A stretch of 16,470 nt of DNA from Desertivirga sp966211215 (GTDB taxonomy: Bacteria > Bacteroidota > Bacteroidia > Sphingobacteriales > Sphingobacteriaceae). Shown piece after piece: positions 1 through 7,062 of the stretch. Both the position numbers and the translations under genes were made by a program. Location: assembly GCA_966211215.1 (NCBI GenBank), contig CBIHNR010000122.1, positions 1 to 16,470 of the forward strand, in the 5' to 3' direction. The first letter of the stretch is position 1, and each line of letters opens with the position of its first letter. The notes under the pieces are model-generated. The model searched no databases and was not told where the DNA came from. It saw only the letters and a list, made by a program, of their open reading frames with translations.

Positions 1-163
1 AATATACGATTTTGGCATTTTTGGGATTAAGTCCGGCAAATGAGAGAGAAAATAGTTTATAAAAGAGAATACTTAAGGAAATATTTCAGGCTATTGCAAG
101 CAGAATACTTGCCGCATTTCAGGGTCGTGAGGCTACGTATGAAACAACAAACCTCTAATCTCT

Positions 164-194
164 GGCACAAGTTTAGCATAACGCAACTTGTGCC
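164..194. repeat. 10-bp perfect inverted repeat, REP-like hairpin
   Basis: GGCACAAGTT (164-173) and AACTTGTGCC (185-194) are exact reverse complements around an 11-nt loop. Hairpins of this kind lie beside REP-associated (IS200/IS605-like) transposase genes in some Bacteroidota, but no transposase is visible in this window, so that link is only a suggestion. It could also be a dyad binding site or part of the transcript end of a gene to the left. Confidence 0.55.
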
Positions 195-230
195 TAACTT
201 GACAGAAGCTTTTCAGCTTCCCCACTCTCA

Positions 231-273
231 AAAAACACAAAAAAGCCCCCGGCAGGTTTCCCCACCGAAGGCC
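231..273 (-). terminator. Rho-independent terminator of the xylBA operon
   Basis: Read on the minus strand, a 12-bp stem (positions 272-261 pairing with 256-245, with some G-U pairs) closes on a GAAA tetraloop at 260-257. A run of six T (244-239) follows directly, and a second T run after GTG. It lies about 30 nt beyond the xylA stop codon. The plus strand has no T tract after the hairpin, so the terminator is one-directional and fits the leftward operon. Confidence 0.9.
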
Positions 274-301
274 ATCGATATATGAAAAATCTTAAAACCG
301 A

Positions 302-1636
302 TTAAATAAAACGGTTGATGATATTCTCAAGGTATTCTTGTTTACCGCTGATAGTAGCAGGCTCGCCATTTTCGATAGCGTATGCCCTTAAATCTTCCAG
401 AGATAATTTACCTTGCTCAAATTCTTTACCTTTTCCGCTATCAAAAGAAGCGTAGCGCTCCTGGCGGAATTTCTTGTAATCAGATTTTTGAAGGATATTA
501 TCAGCAGTGATCAAAGCGCGAGCGAACGTATCCATACCGCCAACGTGAGCAACAAATAAATCTTCTACATCAGTTGAGTTTCTTCTGATCTTCGCATCAA
601 AGTTTACACCACCACCTTGTAAGCCACCAGCTTCAAGGAAAATAAGCATAGACTCAGTAAGCTCGTTAAGGTTATTCGGGAACTGGTCTGTATCCCATCC
701 GTTTTGAGCATCCCCACGATTAGCATCAACAGAACCTAAAACACCAGCATCAGCAGCAACCTGTAACTCGTGCTGGAATGTGTGGCCAGCTAAAGTAGCG
801 TGGTTAACTTCGATGTTAATTTTGAAATCGTTTAATAAATCATGCTCACGTAGGAAACCAATCACTGTAGCACAATCAAAATCATACTGGTGTTTAGAAG
901 GCTCAGCTGGCTTTGGCTCAATAAAGAAGTTTCCTTTAAAGCCATTCGCACGGGCATAATCCTTAGCTGTATGTAAGAAACGTGCAAAATGCTCCTGCTC
1001 GCGTTTCATGTTAGTGTTTAGCAAGCTCATGTAACCTTCACGGCCACCCCAGAACACATAGTTCTCACCACCTAAAGCAATAGTTGCATCAAGTGCAGCT
1101 TTAACCTGAGCAGCACCATGAGTTAGCACATGGAAATCAGGGTTAGTAGAAGCACCGTTCATATATCTTCTGTGAGAGAAAAGGTTTGCTGTTCCCCAAA
1201 GAAGTTTAACGCCTGTTTCTGCTTGTTTTTCTTTAGCATAGTCAACTAGAGCCTGTAAACGGCGCTCGTTTTCTACAATATCATTGCCATAATCAACCAC
1301 ATCCACATCATGGAAGCAGTAGTATGGTAAGTTCATTTTAGTTAAAAATTCAAAAGCAGCGTCCATTTTGTCTTTAGCACGCTCAACTGGATCTGATTTT
1401 TTATCCCATGGGAAAATATGAGTAGGGCCACCAAATGGATCTGAACCATTTCCGCAGAAAGAATGCCAGTAAGCACCAGCAAATTTGAAATGATCTTTTA
1501 ATGTTTTTCCTGCTACTACACGATTTTCGTCATACCAGCGAAACGCCAACGGATTGTCAGACTCAAGCCCTTCGAATTTAATCTGGCCGATTCCTTTAAA
1601 ATACTCAGTCTCTACAGACGATAAAATATTTGCCAT
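302..1636 (-). CDS. xylA: Xylose isomerase
   Basis: Cytoplasmic metal-dependent TIM-barrel enzyme converting D-xylose to D-xylulose, the first step of the isomerase route. The product is 444 residues, close to the roughly 440 of the E. coli class. Every catalytic and metal-binding residue is present at a constant offset of +8 from E. coli XylA: His109, Asp112, Glu240, Lys242 (in FIEPKP), Glu276, His279, Asp304, Asp315, Asp317 and Asp347. Family motifs FWGGREGY (195-202) and GVNFDAKIRR (343-352) are intact. The ATG start gives the usual N-terminus and has no strong Shine-Dalgarno, as is common in Bacteroidota. It starts 20 nt after the xylB stop, so the two genes form one operon (xylB first), ending at the terminator at 231-273. 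Nothing suggests damage or transfer. Confidence 0.98.
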   Translation of the reverse strand: MANILSSVETEYFKGIGQIKFEGLESDNPLAFRWYDENRVVAGKTLKDHFKFAGAYWHSFCGNGSDPFGGPTHIFPWDKKSDPVERAKDKMDAAFEFLTKMNLPYYCFHDVDVVDYGNDIVENERRLQALVDYAKEKQAETGVKLLWGTANLFSHRRYMNGASTNPDFHVLTHGAAQVKAALDATIALGGENYVFWGGREGYMSLLNTNMKREQEHFARFLHTAKDYARANGFKGNFFIEPKPAEPSKHQYDFDCATVIGFLREHDLLNDFKINIEVNHATLAGHTFQHELQVAADAGVLGSVDANRGDAQNGWDTDQFPNNLNELTESMLIFLEAGGLQGGGVNFDAKIRRNSTDVEDLFVAHVGGMDTFARALITADNILQKSDYKKFRQERYASFDSGKGKEFEQGKLSLEDLRAYAIENGEPATISGKQEYLENIINRFI

Positions 1637-1656
1637 GATACTTAGTTTTTTATCTT

Positions 1657-3141
1657 TTATAAATTGATCAATTGTTTTTCTAGCAAGCGCTTCCAGTCCT
1701 GATAAACCGGCTCGTAAATTTCTGCTTTATCCGGAGTTACCAAGTGTATAGGCTTCATATTGCTAAATGCCTCCTGCTCCGATGCAAAAATGCCGGCGCC
1801 AATACCTGCACCCAGGGCCGCACCAACACTGCCATCGTTGTCATAAAATTCCACAGGAACATTAGTAGCATTAACGAAAGCATCGGTAAATACCTCACTT
1901 AAAAACATATTAGCTTTACCTACACGTATCACTTTTGGGCTCATACCATTAGAACGCATAATATCTAAACCGTAACGGAAAGCAAAAGCGATCCCTTCTT
2001 GAACTGCCCTGAATATATGAGCCTGGCCATGCAGGTTTAAATCGATATTATGAAAGTGGGAACCTACAATTTTATTATTCAGCATACGCTCAGCACCGTT
2101 GCCAAAAGGAAGAACCCTTAAGCCATCACTGCCTACAGGAACCTTTGCTCCTTCTGCATTCATTTCAGAATAAGAGATAGAGGCACCAAACTGGTTTTTA
2201 GCCCAGCGGTTTAAAATCCCTGTTCCGTTTATACATAGCAGCACACCGAGATTTTTAGTTTTACCATTATAATTTACGTGTGCAAATGTGTTTACCCGAG
2301 ACTGCTTGTCGTAGGCGAGACTGTCGCTTACACCATATATTACACCTGAAGTCCCGGCAGTTGCGGCAACTTCACCTGGTTTTAATACATTTAAGGATAG
2401 AGCGTTATTGGGTTGGTCCCCTGCTTTGTAACTAACTGGAATTCCAGCTTTCAAGCCTAACTTTTCGGCAACATCGGCTTTTAGCTCGCCATGAGCAGAA
2501 AACAGTTTAGACACCTCAGGAAATAGATTCTCATTAAACCCGAAATAAGAAAGTACGTCCTTTGATAATTCATCATTTTGAAAGTCCCAAAGAATACCTT
2601 CCGATAAAGCCGATTCGCTGGTAGTTATCTTGCCGGTTAACTTCATTGAGATAAAATCTCCCGGAAGCATCACCTTATCTATTTTATTAAACACCTCAGG
2701 TTCGTTAGCCTTAACCCAGGCTAGCTTAGAAGCTGTAAAGTTCCCCGGAGAATTCAATAAATGAGATAAGCTTTTCTCCTCTCCTATCGCGTTAAATGCT
2801 TTATTGCCAATTTCAACAGCTCGGCTATCACACCAGATAATCGAATCACGCAATACCTGCTGATCTTTATCAACCACTACCAGTCCATGCATCTGGTATG
2901 CAATTCCAATTGCTGCAATTTCTTCTGGATTATATTTACCCGTAGCGTTTGCCTTCAATATCGCTTTTTGAACATGCTCCCACCACATTTCGGGTGATTG
3001 CTCTGCCCAGCCTGGCTGCAATGATTTGATCTCAGACTCTGTTTCAGGATACTGCGCCGAAACTACAGCCACCTGCGTTTTTGAGTCTACTACAGAAACT
3101 TTAATTGAAGATGTACCTACATCAATTCCTAAAAGAAGCAT
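1657..3141 (-). CDS. xylB: Xylulokinase (FGGY family)
   Basis: Cytoplasmic kinase phosphorylating D-xylulose to D-xylulose 5-phosphate with ATP, which feeds the pentose phosphate pathway. The product is 494 residues, normal for the family. The N-terminal ATPase fold begins GIDVGTSSIK (5-14). The sugar-binding QMHG is at 83-86 and IIWCDSRA at 101-108. The catalytic base should be Asp242 in KAGDQPNNA, matching Asp233 of E. coli XylB. The C-terminal half carries ATAGTSGVIYG (260-270) and a GKANMFLSEVF segment where many proteobacterial kinases have GGGA-type sequence; from memory this is the usual Bacteroidota form. It is the first gene of the xylBA operon and faces a LacI-family regulator across a 112-nt spacer containing a palindromic operator and a candidate promoter. 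Confidence 0.96.
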   Translation of the reverse strand: MLLLGIDVGTSSIKVSVVDSKTQVAVVSAQYPETESEIKSLQPGWAEQSPEMWWEHVQKAILKANATGKYNPEEIAAIGIAYQMHGLVVVDKDQQVLRDSIIWCDSRAVEIGNKAFNAIGEEKSLSHLLNSPGNFTASKLAWVKANEPEVFNKIDKVMLPGDFISMKLTGKITTSESALSEGILWDFQNDELSKDVLSYFGFNENLFPEVSKLFSAHGELKADVAEKLGLKAGIPVSYKAGDQPNNALSLNVLKPGEVAATAGTSGVIYGVSDSLAYDKQSRVNTFAHVNYNGKTKNLGVLLCINGTGILNRWAKNQFGASISYSEMNAEGAKVPVGSDGLRVLPFGNGAERMLNNKIVGSHFHNIDLNLHGQAHIFRAVQEGIAFAFRYGLDIMRSNGMSPKVIRVGKANMFLSEVFTDAFVNATNVPVEFYDNDGSVGAALGAGIGAGIFASEQEAFSNMKPIHLVTPDKAEIYEPVYQDWKRLLEKQLINL

Positions 3142-3166
3142 TTTTTGATTGGGTTTATAATAAAAG

Positions 3167-3180
3167 TGCCAACGTTGGCA
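3167..3180. promoter_or_regulatory. Palindromic operator, probable LacI-family binding site
   Basis: TGCCAACGTTGGCA is a perfect 14-bp palindrome with a central CG, the geometry typical of LacI/GalR operators. It begins 25 nt upstream of the xylB start and just downstream of the candidate xylB -7 box (3181-3188), so a bound repressor would block initiation. The divergent regulator gene starts 73 nt away, so the site may also mediate autoregulation. That the neighbouring LacI protein binds here is an inference from position and symmetry. Confidence 0.8.
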
Positions 3181-3213
3181 TAAAGATATGCACTAAAATC
3201 AAAAACACAAAAA
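3181..3213 (-). promoter_or_regulatory. Candidate xylBA promoter (Bacteroidota -33/-7 type)
   Basis: On the minus strand, TTTTTG (3213-3208) and TATCTTTA (3188-3181) are separated by 19 nt. This resembles the Bacteroidota consensus TTTG-N19-21-TAnnTTTG with one mismatch in the -7 box. The expected start point falls inside or next to the palindrome at 3167-3180, which suits direct repression. Confidence 0.45.
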
Positions 3214-3253
3214 TTTTTATAACTTTATTCGCTTTTTACATAAACCACAAGCT

Positions 3254-4282
3254 TTGAAACGCGTCACTATTTTAGATATAGCCAAAGAATTAAACATTAC
3301 TTTCTCCACTGTAGCGAGGGCGCTAAACGATCATCCTGCCATTAGCGAAGCCACCAAGAAATCTGTGCGCGAAACTGCCGAAAGGCTAAATTACCGCCAG
3401 AATAAAATTGCCTCCTCCCTACGTTCAGGCCGCACAAACATTATTGGGGTAATTGTACCAAGCCTGCACGTAAGCTTTTTTAGTTCGGTTGTGCATGGCA
3501 TTGAGCGTGTAATGAATGCCAATGGCTATACAATCCTTTTGTACCAATCAAACGAGTCGAAAAAACATCAGGCCAAAGGGATTGATACGTTTCTTCAATC
3601 GCGTGTTGACGGCATCATCGCCTCAATTACCCTGGATACTGATGACGATTTCGCTTATCAGGAAATAAAAAAGAGAAATACGCCGCTTATCTTTTTTGAC
3701 CGTGTTTTAGACAATCTTAAAGTTTCTTCTGTAACGATTGATGACTATAAAGGTGGCTTTATCGCTACAGAACACCTCATCAAACAGGGCTATAAAAAAA
3801 TCCTCCACATTACAGCCGAACAAAATATCTCCATATTCAAGGAACGCTACCGCGGATACATGGACGCCCTGAAACATTATGGACTTCCGGTAGATGAAAA
3901 CCTGATTGTGAAAGGCAATTTCTCCCTGGAATTTGGGAAAAATGTGGTAAAGGACATGCGAGAGCAAGGTATCGAATTCGATGCAGTATTTGCCTTAGAA
4001 GATTATACTGCAATGGGCGTAATGCAACAATTGATGGAGTTTGGCATCAAAGTTCCTGAGGAAGTTGGGGTTATTGGCTTTGCTAATGAAGCGTTTGGAA
4101 GCCTTGTTACACCGCAGCTTTCTACCATTGCCCAACAAACGGTTACCATGGGCGAAGAAGCAGCCAAGCTTTTTCTGGAATTAAACAAACAGGAAAAGAG
4201 TGCAGAACCTGTTATTAAAAAGATCGTTTTGGAACCGATTTTGATCGTAAGGGCTTCCTCAAACAGAGGGCTAAACTTCTGA
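3254..4282 (+). CDS. LacI-family transcriptional regulator, probable xylose regulator
   Basis: DNA-binding repressor of the LacI/GalR family, 342 residues. The N-terminal helix-turn-helix covers roughly residues 4-24 (TILDIAKELN through STVARALN). The hinge helix is ASSLRSGRT (53-61), followed by a periplasmic-binding-protein-like sensor domain from about 62 to 335, with typical segments IIGVIVPS (63-70) and EVGVIGFAN near the end. The start is TTG: it gives the canonical N-terminus directly before the HTH, and no in-frame ATG, GTG or other start lies just upstream. The gene diverges from xylBA across a spacer with a perfect operator-like palindrome, so control of xylose genes is the best guess. 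Control of galK downstream is also possible. The effector (xylose or another sugar) cannot be read from sequence. A weak TAACTTTA box at 3220-3227 may be its -7 element. Confidence 0.92.
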   Translation: MKRVTILDIAKELNITFSTVARALNDHPAISEATKKSVRETAERLNYRQNKIASSLRSGRTNIIGVIVPSLHVSFFSSVVHGIERVMNANGYTILLYQSNESKKHQAKGIDTFLQSRVDGIIASITLDTDDDFAYQEIKKRNTPLIFFDRVLDNLKVSSVTIDDYKGGFIATEHLIKQGYKKILHITAEQNISIFKERYRGYMDALKHYGLPVDENLIVKGNFSLEFGKNVVKDMREQGIEFDAVFALEDYTAMGVMQQLMEFGIKVPEEVGVIGFANEAFGSLVTPQLSTIAQQTVTMGEEAAKLFLELNKQEKSAEPVIKKIVLEPILIVRASSNRGLNF

Positions 4283-4308
4283 ACATAACCGCTTTACAAA
4301 GCCCATTT

Positions 4309-4327
4309 TAGTGTAAACAATACACTA
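4309..4327. promoter_or_regulatory. Palindromic operator-like site upstream of galK
   Basis: TAGTGTA (4309-4315), AACAA and TACACTA (4321-4327) form a 7-bp perfect inverted repeat with a 5-nt centre, 19 nt in all. This looks like a dimeric repressor or activator site. It lies 114 nt upstream of the galK ATG and about 90 nt upstream of the candidate -7 box. Its sequence is unlike the xylB palindrome, so a different regulator may bind it. Confidence 0.5.
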
Positions 4328-4363
4328 TCACCGATTTTATTGGTTAATAAGCACTTAAAGCCA

Positions 4364-4392
4364 TTTTTTGGCATAGAAAATGCCCTCAAAAA
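4364..4392. repeat. Hairpin between regulator gene and galK
   Basis: GGCAT (4370-4374) and ATGCC (4380-4384) enclose a 5-nt loop, and a T run before (4364-4369) can pair with an A run after (4388-4392) past a 3-nt bulge. No T tract follows on either strand, so it is not a standard terminator. It may be a weak transcript end for the regulator gene or a protein-binding dyad. Confidence 0.4.
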
Positions 4393-4416
4393 TGTCTTAT
4401 ATTTTCTAAAGATTGT

Positions 4417-4424
4417 TACCTTTG
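4417..4424 (+). promoter_or_regulatory. Candidate galK -7 box
   Basis: TACCTTTG is an exact match to the Bacteroidota -7 consensus TAnnTTTG. A start point about 7 nt downstream would leave a leader of some 10 nt before the ATG at 4442. No good -33 TTG sits at 19-21 nt upstream, so the promoter may be weak or activator-dependent. Confidence 0.5.
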
Positions 4425-4441
4425 GGCTCATTTCAAACAAC

Positions 4442-5596
4442 ATGTTAGAGAACCTAAAGAGTCAGTTTTCAGAACTATTCGGACAAGAAAGTAAGAATGT
4501 TTTTTTTGCGCCTGGAAGGGTGAACCTTATTGGCGAACATATTGATTATAATGGAGGATTAGTATTGCCATCGGCAGTTACCTTTGGTACCTACTTGCTT
4601 ACTGCTCCTAATAAAGATGGCATATTCAGATTCAGAAGCACAAATTTTGATGAGAAACTGGATATCCCGGTACAAGCCAGCTACGAAAAAACCGGAAAAG
4701 AATGGTTCAATTACCCATTAGGAGTGATCCACCATTTTATACAATTAGGTAAAGAGGTACAGGGCCTTGATCTATTATTCTTTGGAAACCTTCCGATCGG
4801 TTCGGGCTTATCTTCTTCTGCTTCTGTTGAAGTAGTTACAGCTTTTGCTTTAAATCAGTTATTCAATGGCGGCATTTCAAAATTAGATATTGTTAAGCTT
4901 ACTAAAAAAGTTGAAAACGAATTTATCGGCGTTAACTCTGGTATTATGGACCAGTTTGCTGTTACATTCGGAGAAGAAGGCAAAGCATTAAAATTGGATT
5001 GCGAAACTTTAGATTATCAAGCTGTTGACTGCAACCTTGGCGATCATTACCTGGCTATTATTAATACCAACAAGCCTCGTAAACTGGCTGAATCTAAATA
5101 TAACGAACGTGTTGAAGAATGCTCTGAAGCATTGAAAGCACTGCAGCAAAACCTCAAAATCGACAACCTTTGCGAGATTGACTCTAAAACTTTCGAAGAA
5201 AATAAACACCTTATTTCAAACCCTACTGTTTTAGAACGTGCAAAACACGTGGTTGATGAAAACGAACGCGTTAAGTTGGCTGCTAAAGCACTAGCAGATA
5301 ACCATTTAAAAGAATTCGGAGAGTTAATGTATGCTTCGCATGATTCTTTAAAGGAGCTTTATGAAGTTTCAGGTGTTGAATTAGACACAATTGTGGAGTT
5401 TTCTAAAAATTATCCGGAAGTAACCGGTGCAAGAATGACAGGTGCCGGTTTCGGTGGTTGTGCTATTGCTCTTGTAAAAAAGAATGCGTTTGAAGATTTC
5501 AGCAAAAAAATCACTGAATATTATACCAAAAAAATTGGTTACGCGCCGTCTGTTTACAGTTCTGAAATTGGTATAGGCGTGAGTGAACTAGTGTAG
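4442..5596 (+). CDS. galK: Galactokinase (GHMP kinase)
   Basis: Cytoplasmic kinase phosphorylating galactose at C1, the first committed step of the Leloir pathway. With the ATG at 4442 the product is 384 residues, the usual family length. The frame is open back to a TTG at 4340, but that would add 34 residues unlike the GalK N-terminus and would run across the -7 box at 4417-4424, so the later start is preferred. The galactokinase signature GRVNLIGEHIDYNGG is at about 25-39. The GHMP ATP-binding motif PIGSGLSSSAS is at 118-128. GVNSGIMDQF at 163-172 places the catalytic base at Asp170. The C-terminal GHMP motif GARMTGAGFGGC is intact. galT, galM and galE are not in the window. The gene follows the LacI regulator by 159 nt and has its own candidate promoter and palindrome. 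Confidence 0.96.
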   Translation: MLENLKSQFSELFGQESKNVFFAPGRVNLIGEHIDYNGGLVLPSAVTFGTYLLTAPNKDGIFRFRSTNFDEKLDIPVQASYEKTGKEWFNYPLGVIHHFIQLGKEVQGLDLLFFGNLPIGSGLSSSASVEVVTAFALNQLFNGGISKLDIVKLTKKVENEFIGVNSGIMDQFAVTFGEEGKALKLDCETLDYQAVDCNLGDHYLAIINTNKPRKLAESKYNERVEECSEALKALQQNLKIDNLCEIDSKTFEENKHLISNPTVLERAKHVVDENERVKLAAKALADNHLKEFGELMYASHDSLKELYEVSGVELDTIVEFSKNYPEVTGARMTGAGFGGCAIALVKKNAFEDFSKKITEYYTKKIGYAPSVYSSEIGIGVSELV

Positions 5597-5655
5597 TTCA
5601 GAAGTTCGTGATTAGCCTAAGCTAGCCAACAAAGATCTAATAATTATATAATGCT

Positions 5656-5705
5656 CGACGGGATTTATAATCCCGTCGCTGCTAACGGGGGATTTGTAAT
5701 CTCCC
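5656..5705. repeat. Two tandem small hairpins after galK
   Basis: CGACGGGATT/AATCCCGTCG (5656-5665/5669-5678) is a perfect 10-bp stem with a 3-nt loop. Nine nt later GGGGGATT/AATCTCCC (5687-5694/5698-5705) forms an 8-bp stem with one G-U pair and a 3-nt loop. The hairpins share a GGGATT-TRT-AATCCC-like core, so they look like two copies of one REP-like unit. No T tract follows, so they are not a classical terminator, though they could stabilise the galK transcript end. Confidence 0.65.
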
Positions 5706-5762
5706 TCTTCGAATTGCCCTTATCGTTCCAAAACCCCGAATCTCATCTCCCAACCAATACCC

Positions 5763-6299
5763 ATGCGTAAGCTAAAACTTGATGAATTAAACCGTGTAAG
5801 TGTAGAAGATTTTAAAAATCAGGAAAAGCTACCGGTTACAGTGATATTAGACAGCGTTAGAAGTATGCATAATGTTGGTTCCATTTTTCGTACTTCCGAT
5901 GGCTTTGCCGTTGAACGCATTATCCTTTGTGGAATTACCGGGCAACCTCCTCACCGCGAAATTGAAAAAACGGCTTTAGGCGCAACTCAGTCTGTGGACT
6001 GGTATTTCTATGAGGATATCACCGAAGCAATCCAGGAGCTAAAGGACAATCAATACAAAATCATAGCTATTGAACAAGCCGAAAACAGCACGAGCCTTAA
6101 TGAGTTCAAGCCCAACAGTGAAGAAAAATACGCTTTAATTTTTGGTAATGAAGTAAATGGCGTGTCAGACGAGGCAATGAAGCTTATTGATAACTGCATT
6201 GAGATACCACAGTTTGGCACTAAGCATTCTTTCAATATTGTAGTGTCTGCCGGAATTGTTCTTTGGGATTTCTTTGCTAAATTGAACCTGAAATATTAA
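5763..6299 (+). CDS. TrmH/SpoU-family RNA 2'-O-ribose methyltransferase
   Basis: SAM-dependent SPOUT methyltransferase that methylates a ribose 2'-OH in tRNA or rRNA; the target nucleotide cannot be assigned from sequence. The product is 178 residues, essentially the bare catalytic domain without an N-terminal RNA-binding extension. The three SpoU motifs are present: motif 1 around Asn37-Arg43 (NVGSIFR), motif 2 ALIFGNEVNGV (124-134, with Glu130), and motif 3 IPQFGTKHSFNIVVSAGI (148-165) forming the trefoil-knot SAM site. The ATG at 5763 gives a short natural N-terminus. The stop is only 5 nt before the next start, so the two genes are probably co-transcribed. The upstream spacer holds the tandem hairpins. 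Confidence 0.9.
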   Translation: MRKLKLDELNRVSVEDFKNQEKLPVTVILDSVRSMHNVGSIFRTSDGFAVERIILCGITGQPPHREIEKTALGATQSVDWYFYEDITEAIQELKDNQYKIIAIEQAENSTSLNEFKPNSEEKYALIFGNEVNGVSDEAMKLIDNCIEIPQFGTKHSFNIVVSAGIVLWDFFAKLNLKY

Positions 6300-6304
6300 T
6301 CGGC

Positions 6305-6970
6305 ATGTTAAGTCCCCTGGCGAAAAAATTATTGATAAAAGCAGCCCATCAGGTACTTATTATCAATTCGCCAGCCGAATATAGTGCATTGTTAGAGCCG
6401 CTTCCACCCGATGCAGTCCTATTTTTTGAGCCCGAAAATGGCACGTACGATCAGGTACATCTTTTTGTAAAGGACAGAGCTGAATTGGTTAAAGAACTTA
6501 AGTGGGTGCATACTCATTTGAGTATCGGCTCAACATTCTGGATTATGTATCCTAAAAAAAGTTCAGGTATAAAGTCGGATCTTGATATGATGCAGAGTTG
6601 GGATGAGCCGGCTAAGTACGGGCTTGATGGTGTGGCTTCAGCAGCCGTAAATTCGACCTGGACTGCCATCCGTTTCCGCCCCAAAGATCAGGTAAAAAAA
6701 TCTGCTGTAAGAAATGCATCTATTTCTCAAAATGAGTTCGGCGAGTATATCGACATTGCTAATCGACAGGTTTCTCTTCCTCCTTCCTTAAAATTGGAAT
6801 TAGAGCAACATCCCCAGGCACTGGCATTCTTCAATACACTTTCCTACACAAACAAAAAAGAATACGTGCTCTGGCTATTGACCGCGAAGCAAGAAAAAAC
6901 AAAGTTTGAAAGGCTGGCAAAAATTGTCGATAAACTTTTGACAGGAAAGAAAAATCCTGCCGGCAAATAA
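6305..6970 (+). CDS. DUF3052-like / YdeI-OmdA two-domain protein
   Basis: The product is 221 residues, with no signal peptide or membrane segment, so probably cytoplasmic. The N-terminal part (about 1-125) resembles DUF3052-type proteins, with the hallmark segment WIMYPKKSSGIKSDL (79-93) after a predicted alpha/beta core. The C-terminal part (about 157-215) matches the YdeI/OmpD-associated (OmdA) type: a proline-led start (LPPSLKLEL), FFNTLSYTNKKEYV in the middle, and LLTAKQEKTKFERL near the end. OmdA-type proteins have been linked to bacteriocin protection, but the biochemical role is unknown and I assign none. It starts 5 nt after the RNA methyltransferase stop and converges on the HerA-like gene across 92 nt. 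Domain assignments are from pattern memory. Confidence 0.8.
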   Translation: MLSPLAKKLLIKAAHQVLIINSPAEYSALLEPLPPDAVLFFEPENGTYDQVHLFVKDRAELVKELKWVHTHLSIGSTFWIMYPKKSSGIKSDLDMMQSWDEPAKYGLDGVASAAVNSTWTAIRFRPKDQVKKSAVRNASISQNEFGEYIDIANRQVSLPPSLKLELEQHPQALAFFNTLSYTNKKEYVLWLLTAKQEKTKFERLAKIVDKLLTGKKNPAGK

Positions 6971-7062
6971 TCCTCAGAAACTCTACGGCCGCGGACTTAT
7001 TGCCCCTAAAAGACTCTCCCTGGTTTCATATAAGAGACACCAAAAAGGCTTTGTTAATTCTG

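Larger units (their letters stand above)
1..301. other. Gene-free left edge downstream of xylA
   Basis: No convincing gene lies here. An open frame at 40-285 (81 codons) has no recognisable domain and runs across two hairpins and the xylA terminator, so I read it as chance. The stretch holds short hairpins: GCAAG/CTTGC (96-100/108-112), a 10-bp inverted repeat at 164-194, GAAGCT/AGCTTC around a 4-nt loop (205-220), and the terminator at 231-273. Closely spaced hairpins suggest REP-like or transposon-remnant DNA, which is an inference. Confidence 0.6.

Noticed and set aside
40..285. 81-codon open frame at the left edge
   Set aside because: No recognisable domain; it crosses two hairpins and the xylA terminator stem, and its composition is not protein-like.
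4340..4441. 34-residue N-terminal extension of galactokinase from a TTG start
   Set aside because: The ATG at 4442 gives the normal family length, and the extension would be translated from the promoter region with an exact -7 box.
6942..6959. CAGGA/TCCTG dyad near the end of the OmdA-domain gene as a terminator
   Set aside because: Only 5 bp, inside the coding region, and without a T tract after it.
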